Below are positions 6,720 through 11,038 of a DNA stretch of 11,038 nt, piece by piece. How positions within the stretch are numbered: the stretch's first letter is position 1; each line of letters begins with the position of its first letter. The notes beneath the pieces are model-generated. The model was not told the DNA's origin and ran no database searches. It saw only the letters and a program-made list of their open reading frames with translations. Origin of the DNA: an uncultured Eubacterium sp. (GTDB taxonomy: Bacteria; Bacillota; Clostridia; Lachnospirales; Lachnospiraceae); assembly GCA_910579075.1 (NCBI GenBank), contig CAJTSV010000121.1, forward strand, positions 1-11,038, given 5' to 3'. A program made the position numbers and the translations under genes.

Positions 6720-6908
6720 CTATATGGACTGCGGAATAATAATCGCAGCTATGACATAAGCTAAAACCCCGCTTCCGCCTGCAAAGCAGAACAATGCCCA
6801 CACCAGCCGGATGACCGTTGCATCCAGGTTAAAGTATTCTGCAATACCGCCGCATACCCCGCAGAAAATCCTGTTCTGATTTGATTTTACTAACCGTTTC
6901 ATATCCAT
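6720..6908 (-). CDS. PspC domain small membrane protein
   Basis: The 62 residues are a minimal PspC domain, the membrane component of phage-shock-type envelope stress systems. The signature GVCGGIAEYFNLDATVIRLVW lies at 17-37 (seen as CGVCGGIAEYF then LDATVIRLVW). One strongly hydrophobic stretch at about 33-58 ends in IIIP, as is usual. The start is fixed by AAAGGAGG 7 bases upstream; ATG codon 3 is an alternative. It lies 193 bases downstream of the Toastrack gene on the same strand with no terminator seen between them, and is followed by a strong terminator. It is probably the fourth member of the padR operon, but a weak internal promoter in the AT-rich gap cannot be excluded. It is shorter than E. 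coli PspC and lacks its C-terminal extension. Confidence 0.93.
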   Translation of the reverse strand: MDMKRLVKSNQNRIFCGVCGGIAEYFNLDATVIRLVWALFCFAGGSGVLAYVIAAIIIPQSI

Positions 6909-7101
6909 CTTTCGTCCTCCTTTATAAATGCTTATCCTGAATTTTTATTCCGGATTTTCATTTCTTTTTTGATTTCTTATTTTTATGATTTCTTCTTTTT
7001 AATGATTTATCATTTTTGTTTTCAGGTTCCTGTCATAGTATCTTTTATTTTCTGCCATCTATTCCATTACCGCCAATTTTGTTCCCGCTGTTCTGCCGCA
7101 G

Positions 7102-8169
7102 CTATTCAATGACAATCTGTCCCACACCGCAGTTTAAGGTAAACAGTGCCGAAGCCCCGTTGTCAATCCGTCTTTCCCTGGATAATCCGCTGTAAGATTC
7201 ATCATCAATCTGAATATGTCCGGCACCGCATTTTAACACATAATTGACACTGTCTGCCCCGTCTTCCAGCTCCAGGTCTACCACGCCCATGCCGCAGTCG
7301 ATATCTGCATCTCCATAAATCTGTGCATCGATGGTAATCACGCCGACACCGCAGTCCAGCGCTGTCGTTCCAAAATTTCCTTCTTCAATGGTAATCTCTC
7401 CGGCGCCGACCGATGCCGTAAATTTATCTGCCTTCACTTCATCAAGCAGAATCTGTCCGGCTCCTGTCTTTACAGAAAAATTTCCTGCATCCAGCGCACA
7501 GTCTGTTTCTACTACTCCGGCATCATTCTGGATGCTGAGGCTGTGAAACTGGATTGGAGAATCTTCTGGAATAATCAGGTATACGCTGGCATCCCTGCGG
7601 CTCTGTTTTCCTTTCCGGCTGTCGCTTATTTCAATTTTTCCATCATAAAGCCTTGCCTGGATGCCATCTGTCTCGTCTTTGACACAGACCCTTATCTGGC
7701 TGCCTTCACCTTCTGTAATGCCAAAATACGCATGCCGCAAATCAGCCGCGATATCCTGTACCGCATCTGCTTCCACGCATATGAGCTGCTGCCCATACCC
7801 GTCATAGTCATAATCATCTTCCTCATACATATAGACATACGCATCATTATCCTGTAATTGTTCATCATACGTACATTCCGCATCATTTTCTATCGCTTCT
7901 TCTGTGTAAGCATATTCAAAACCGGTTCCTTCCTGTACATTTTCTGTCGCTTCTTCGGCTTCGACATGCTTTCGGCCCCGGAACCGGCCCTGGACAGCTT
8001 CTGCAATGCTGTCTGCCGTATCTCTCGCCTTTCGCGTGACAAATACTGCTTCCTTAAGCTGTGTTCTATCGTCTGTCCCGCCCAGCGCAAATCCAAGAAT
8101 CAGGGCCGCGCATCCAACGCCGACACACCCTGCTGTAATATATAAAATCATTCGAATCAGTCTGTTCAT
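7102..8169 (-). CDS. Membrane-anchored Toastrack (DUF4097) protein
   Basis: The 355 residues show an N-terminal membrane anchor (about 8-30), a charged linker, a strongly acidic Tyr-rich stretch (about 84-125) and a C-terminal beta repeat domain. That domain carries a ladder of Gly-x-Gly turns at 236, 255, 274, 293, 315 and 348, each followed by alternating hydrophobics. This is the DUF4097/Toastrack fold, known from comparative work on Psp and Lia systems as an extracytoplasmic partner in envelope stress sensing. Four repeats put Cys directly before the turn (273, 292, 314, 347). The start ATG overlaps the preceding stop by ATGA and has GGAAGGAG upstream. An in-frame ATG at 8346 lies inside the preceding gene and is rejected. 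Family assignment is confident; the exact signal sensed is unknown. Confidence 0.9.
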   Translation of the reverse strand: MNRLIRMILYITAGCVGVGCAALILGFALGGTDDRTQLKEAVFVTRKARDTADSIAEAVQGRFRGRKHVEAEEATENVQEGTGFEYAYTEEAIENDAECTYDEQLQDNDAYVYMYEEDDYDYDGYGQQLICVEADAVQDIAADLRHAYFGITEGEGSQIRVCVKDETDGIQARLYDGKIEISDSRKGKQSRRDASVYLIIPEDSPIQFHSLSIQNDAGVVETDCALDAGNFSVKTGAGQILLDEVKADKFTASVGAGEITIEEGNFGTTALDCGVGVITIDAQIYGDADIDCGMGVVDLELEDGADSVNYVLKCGAGHIQIDDESYSGLSRERRIDNGASALFTLNCGVGQIVIE

Positions 8170-8969
8170 GCTGCACTCCTTCCCTGCTGCAAAAGCCGTT
8201 GAAACAGCTGTGTTATCTGGCGAAACGCCCATGGCACCAGCCTTCCGAATACAAGAAGGAGCAGTACCGTGCAGATTCCGCTGCCTGCAATCAGTAGCAT
8301 GCCGATTCCTAACAGGATAAGGCCCGGCGCTATCGAAAGCGTGCACATTTTAACAATTGCCACTACCGTACATGCCACGCCGCCAATGACACCGCCGACG
8401 GAACATATGCCAAGCAGGATAACGGCTGCAAGCAGAGCACCGCCAGCCACGACGGAAAAAACCGTGCCCCAGACCGGCAGCAGGATAACCGCTGCAATTA
8501 CAAATAAAATCAGCTTCGTCCGTCTGTCCATGCCTCCTGCCAGATGCCTGCCGCTCCTGTTTTCATACTGGTCATACCGCCGGTAGCAGGCCTGCCTGGA
8601 CGCCTTCTGGTAATCCGGCCCCCTGGTTCCTTCTTTTTCGAAATCAGAACCGGAAAACGTATTTCCTGTATTCTGCGGGCCATCCTGTGTCTTTTTTCCA
8701 TACTCATATCTGCCAGACTGGAACTGTCCTTCACGCACCTGCGGCGGATTTTTCAAGGCCCCGGTCATATCTCCCGTGCTGCTTAATGCCTCTTTGATAC
8801 TGTCCGCGATTACCTGCGGGGATTCCAGCTCCTCTAAGACGGCAGCTTCATTTTCCATGCCGGCATCCTCGAAATAGCTCCTGTAATAATCCATGGCTTC
8901 TTCCCGTTCTTCCCTGGGGATTTTGCTTAACAGCTGCTCCAGCTGCATTAAAAACATGTCTTTGTTCAT
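8166..8969 (-). CDS. HAAS/DUF1700 domain multi-pass membrane protein
   Basis: The 267 residues begin with a helical HAAS (DUF1700) domain at about 1-62 (DMFLMQLEQLLSKIP, DYYRSYFEDAG, then VLEELESPQVIADSI). This domain is encoded next to PadR-type regulators and thought to relay membrane signals to them. A polar, low-complexity linker runs from 63 to about 147. The C-terminal half is very hydrophobic, with three or four membrane segments between about 152 and 242, ending in an amphipathic, basic tail. The start follows GAGAGGAG by 5 bases and overlaps the padR stop by ATGA; the next gene overlaps its own stop likewise. The arrangement implies near-stoichiometric synthesis of the three proteins. 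The relay role is inferred from the family, not shown here. Confidence 0.9.
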   Translation of the reverse strand: MNKDMFLMQLEQLLSKIPREEREEAMDYYRSYFEDAGMENEAAVLEELESPQVIADSIKEALSSTGDMTGALKNPPQVREGQFQSGRYEYGKKTQDGPQNTGNTFSGSDFEKEGTRGPDYQKASRQACYRRYDQYENRSGRHLAGGMDRRTKLILFVIAAVILLPVWGTVFSVVAGGALLAAVILLGICSVGGVIGGVACTVVAIVKMCTLSIAPGLILLGIGMLLIAGSGICTVLLLLVFGRLVPWAFRQITQLFQRLLQQGRSAA

Positions 8970-9289
8970 ACAAACTCCTCTCCCGAAAACAATGCGCTGA
9001 TTTTGCGTGAATAAGTCTTCCACTCGTCACTGTACAGACGGAGCTGTGCCTCGCCTGCCGACGTCAGCTTATAATACCTGCGGTTCCTGCCGCCGCATTC
9101 CCTGTCGTACACCTGCAGGCAGTCATCCTTCTGCAAGCGGCGCAGCACCGGATAAAGCGTGGATTCGGATACCTCTATCGTCCTGCGCACGTCCTGGGTA
9201 ATCTTGTAGCCGTATGTACCTTCCTCATCCTTGGACACGACTGCCAGTACGATTGCGTCTAAAAGCGCTGCACCTGTATTAAATACCAT
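8966..9289 (-). CDS. PadR-family transcriptional regulator
   Basis: The 107-residue winged-helix protein matches the short PadR subfamily. TYGYKI at 25-30, the recognition helix SESTLYPVLRRLQK at 41-54 and the wing GGRNRRYYKLTSAG at 66-79 are diagnostic. The C-terminal helix (about 80-100) is the usual short dimerisation helix. It opens a four-gene envelope-stress unit and probably represses its own promoter, which has a palindrome between -35 and -10. AAGGAG lies 7 bases before the ATG. Its stop overlaps the HAAS gene by four bases. The inducing condition cannot be read from sequence; PadR relatives with HAAS and Toastrack neighbours respond to envelope damage or membrane-active compounds. 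Confidence 0.94.
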   Translation of the reverse strand: MVFNTGAALLDAIVLAVVSKDEEGTYGYKITQDVRRTIEVSESTLYPVLRRLQKDDCLQVYDRECGGRNRRYYKLTSAGEAQLRLYSDEWKTYSRKISALFSGEEFV

Positions 9290-9346
9290 GCCATCACTCC
9301 TTGTATAATCATATTGTTTGGTGTTTTATATTACTTGTTGTTTAAT

Positions 9347-9375
9347 ACTATATATTATATAATATTATTTGTCAA
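9347..9375 (-). promoter_or_regulatory. Sigma-A promoter of the padR operon
   Basis: On the minus strand TTGACA (9370-9375) and TATAGT (9347-9352) are separated by exactly 17 bases. This is the strongest promoter in the window, consistent with a gene set held down by a repressor. The leader before the padR ATG is about 50 bases. Confidence 0.9.
9352..9365. promoter_or_regulatory. Candidate PadR operator in the promoter spacer
   Basis: ATATTATATAATAT is a perfect 14-base palindrome that overlaps the last base of the -10 and fills most of the spacer. A dimeric regulator bound here would exclude RNA polymerase. The site is all A/T, so a palindrome could arise by chance in this AT-rich stretch; the position is the main argument. 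Confidence 0.5.
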
Positions 9376-9411
9376 GAGATAATTTACAGGAAATGGGTTG
9401 ATTTTGCGCAT

Positions 9412-9463
9412 AAAAAAAGACAAAGCGGCAAGACAGGTTTATCCTGCTGAGCCGCTCTGTTTT
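9412..9463 (-). terminator. Intrinsic terminator downstream of the truncated ATPase gene
   Basis: AGCGGC (9424-9429) pairs with GCCGCT (9451-9456), with an inner CAGG/CCTG pairing and outer A/T pairs. On the minus strand the stem is followed by a seven-T run (9418-9412). It insulates the padR promoter from anything transcribed from the right. Confidence 0.82.
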
Positions 9464-9653
9464 CATTTACGATATATGCTGCTGCCTTGCAAGGTATAAC
9501 GAACCAGCACGGCAGATACAGCTTTATTTTTTACCCGCTATTTTATATATGCCCAAAGCAAGCAGGAAACATCCCAGCATTTAGAAATGCTGAATTTCTC
9601 CGCTACACGCCGAACCGCCTCCTGTCCTTTTTCAAATTTCAATTTAGAATTTG
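9464..9653. other. Intergenic stretch without a recognisable gene
   Basis: The gene-free interval between padR and the truncated ATPase gene is 364 bases (9290-9653). Its left part holds the padR promoter and the terminator. This right part contains no ORF with a credible start. It has one small perfect hairpin (CAGCATTT at 9575-9582 with AAATGCTG at 9585-9592) lacking a U tract. Nothing else was recognised. Confidence 0.6.
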
Positions 9654-10949
9654 TTACAGCACGGATAATTCAAACTCCCGCAGATATCCGCCTTTAATCA
9701 GTACTTCCTTTCCCCTGAAAGCAAATCCATATATCCGTATTCTGTTGCCACACGCTTCTTCCAGAACTGCAGCATACTGTTTACGGACTATCTGACAAAT
9801 TGCAGCTTTTGCAGTATCTTCCAGCGATTTTTCTCCATTCGCAGCATCCAAGACCTTAAATTCAAAAATAATGCCATCATCGCTGCGATTCCCTGGCTCT
9901 AACAATATATCATACCTGCCAAAGCCGCTCTCCCGGTTTGATGTCATCCTGTATCTGTCCCCCAGAGAAAGCATAATTCCTAAAACCAGGCCATGATAAA
10001 AGCGTTCCGGCTCTGTTTTATCTGACGGATGGTTTCCAGAATCAAAACTGCTGACCACAGTACGTGCAACCTGATTCATATAAGCATTCATGCTTCTCAA
10101 ATCATTTGCAAGGAGCGACTTTATAAAATCATGATATGACGAACTGCATCTTTCAAACCAGGTGCTTACCATCTTTTTCAAAATCAAAACCATCTCAAAA
10201 TTTGCAGGAGCTAACTCATATATCATTCCTTCTGCGCCAAAATGGGAATCTGCCGCCCCAAGCCCGGCAATCTTCAAGTACCCGCTAGCCAGCAGCAGGC
10301 TCCAGATTGCATTTTCATTCTGTTCTAACTGGTTAAAAATAATCTGTTCCTCAACCTGCACAGAAATTGTCCTGCATTGCAGCATATCTTCAACTGCTAT
10401 TTTAATCTCAGGGCCAGCTTTCTGTATCAGCTCTCCTATCATCCTATTAGAACTGGTATTTGCCCAATAAGCATGAAATTCCCTAAATTTTAAAAAATGA
10501 ATCACTGACCATGGATTATAAATACTTTCACAGTTACCGAACCGAAATCCATCATACCAGTGCTTCACTTCTTCTTTCTTATCTTGCAGGCCAAATTCTT
10601 TTAACGCCTGAAATACCTCATTTTCTGTAAAACCAAATGCTGTTTCATACAGCTTTGTAGCAGTTGTCACAACTACGAGATTATTCAAATCTGAAAAAAC
10701 AGATTCCTTACTGACCCTTGTGATTCCAGTCATAATCCCGCGTTCCAGATATACATTTGTCTTAAATGTAGAATTCATCAGCTTTCTCATAAATTCTGCC
10801 AGTTCTGTCCAATATCCGTTCACATAAGCTTCCTGCATGGGCGTATCGTATTCATCCAGCAAAAGAATCACTCTTTTTCCGTAATACATATATAAATATT
10901 CTGAAAGCTGATTGATAGAAGAACGAATATCAACGATATTTGCCTCTCC
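9654..10949 (-). pseudogene. 5'-truncated AAA-ATPase-like / PD-(D/E)XK nuclease protein
   Basis: The reading frame runs 431 codons from a TAG (10950-10952) to the stop. It matches the C-terminal three quarters of the AAA-ATPase-like (PF09820) plus PD-(D/E)XK (PF08011) family, normally about 520-580 residues. Seen are Walker B (VILLLDEYDTP), GITRVSKESVFSDLNNL, WYDGFRFG, YNPWS, YWANTSSN and a C-terminal nuclease core RYDILL with IIFEFK. The first part, with the P-loop and RPRRFGKT-type segment, is absent, and the sequence up to the window edge has stops in the gene's frame. The only upstream ATG (10889) lies just before Walker B and has no ribosome binding site. These proteins are abundant multicopy genes in gut Clostridia; their function is unsettled, with defence or mobile-element roles suggested. 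This copy is probably inactive. Confidence 0.85.
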
Positions 10950-11038
10950 CTATTTAGTCAAGTCTTTTTTCCTTATTTTTCAAGGATTTTTTAGTTATAT
11001 ATCTCAGATGAATGAGCCAAGATAATGGACATTTCTTT

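Noticed and set aside
8100..8169. Lipoprotein signal at the N-terminus of the Toastrack protein (TAGC at residues 12-15)
   Set aside because: The -3 position is Thr rather than Leu, and the hydrophobic segment continues past the Cys to about residue 30, which fits a membrane anchor better.
9344..9360. NrdR-like sequence (ATACTATATATTATAT) at the padR promoter
   Set aside because: It lacks the conserved G of the right half and lies in an all-A/T promoter spacer upstream of genes unrelated to nucleotide metabolism.
9575..9592. Small hairpin as the main terminator of the ATPase gene
   Set aside because: No U tract on either strand; the 9412-9463 hairpin further downstream has one.

Overview
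The window looks like a chromosomal segment of an anaerobic, motile member of the Clostridia, most likely Lachnospiraceae. The evidence is an oxygen-sensitive class III ribonucleotide reductase with a glycyl-radical motif, a methyl-accepting chemotaxis receptor, AAGGAG-type ribosome binding sites before nearly every gene, good sigma-A promoters with 17-base spacers, U-tailed terminators, and Firmicutes-typical families (PadR/HAAS/Toastrack, AAA-ATPase-like plus PD-(D/E)XK). The taxonomic call is inference from gene content, not a database match. No rRNA, tRNA, CRISPR array or complete insertion sequence was seen.

Layout from left to right. A perfect 54-base palindrome (a bidirectional terminator) opens the window. 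A plus-strand chemoreceptor follows at 252-1937. It converges on a minus-strand block, and a long imperfect hairpin of about 116 bases lies between them (1976-2091). The minus-strand block at 2110-5514, read right to left, is nrdD, a shikimate-kinase-like gene and an orphan gene whose N-terminus carries a motif like that of sodium-pump decarboxylase beta subunits. It starts from a clear promoter preceded by two NrdR-like boxes. nrdD itself is frameshifted by a 5-base tandem duplication. Next comes a two-gene unit at 5715-6457, a 52-codon unknown gene coupled to hisB, with its own promoter and terminator.

The most coherent functional system is at 6634-9375. It contains a sigma-A promoter with a palindrome in its spacer, a PadR regulator, a HAAS/DUF1700 membrane protein, a membrane-anchored Toastrack/DUF4097 protein and, after a 193-base gap, a small PspC protein and a terminator. 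The first three genes overlap by ATGA at each junction, which suggests tight translational coupling. This is an envelope-stress (phage-shock-like) module whose sensor chain can be read from the sequence: a DNA-binding repressor, a cytoplasmic HAAS helical domain on a membrane protein, an extracytoplasmic beta repeat protein, and PspC.

The right end holds a 5'-truncated AAA-ATPase-like/PD-(D/E)XK gene that keeps Walker B and the nuclease domain but lacks the P-loop half. It has a good terminator downstream, but a stop codon and apparently non-coding sequence upstream.
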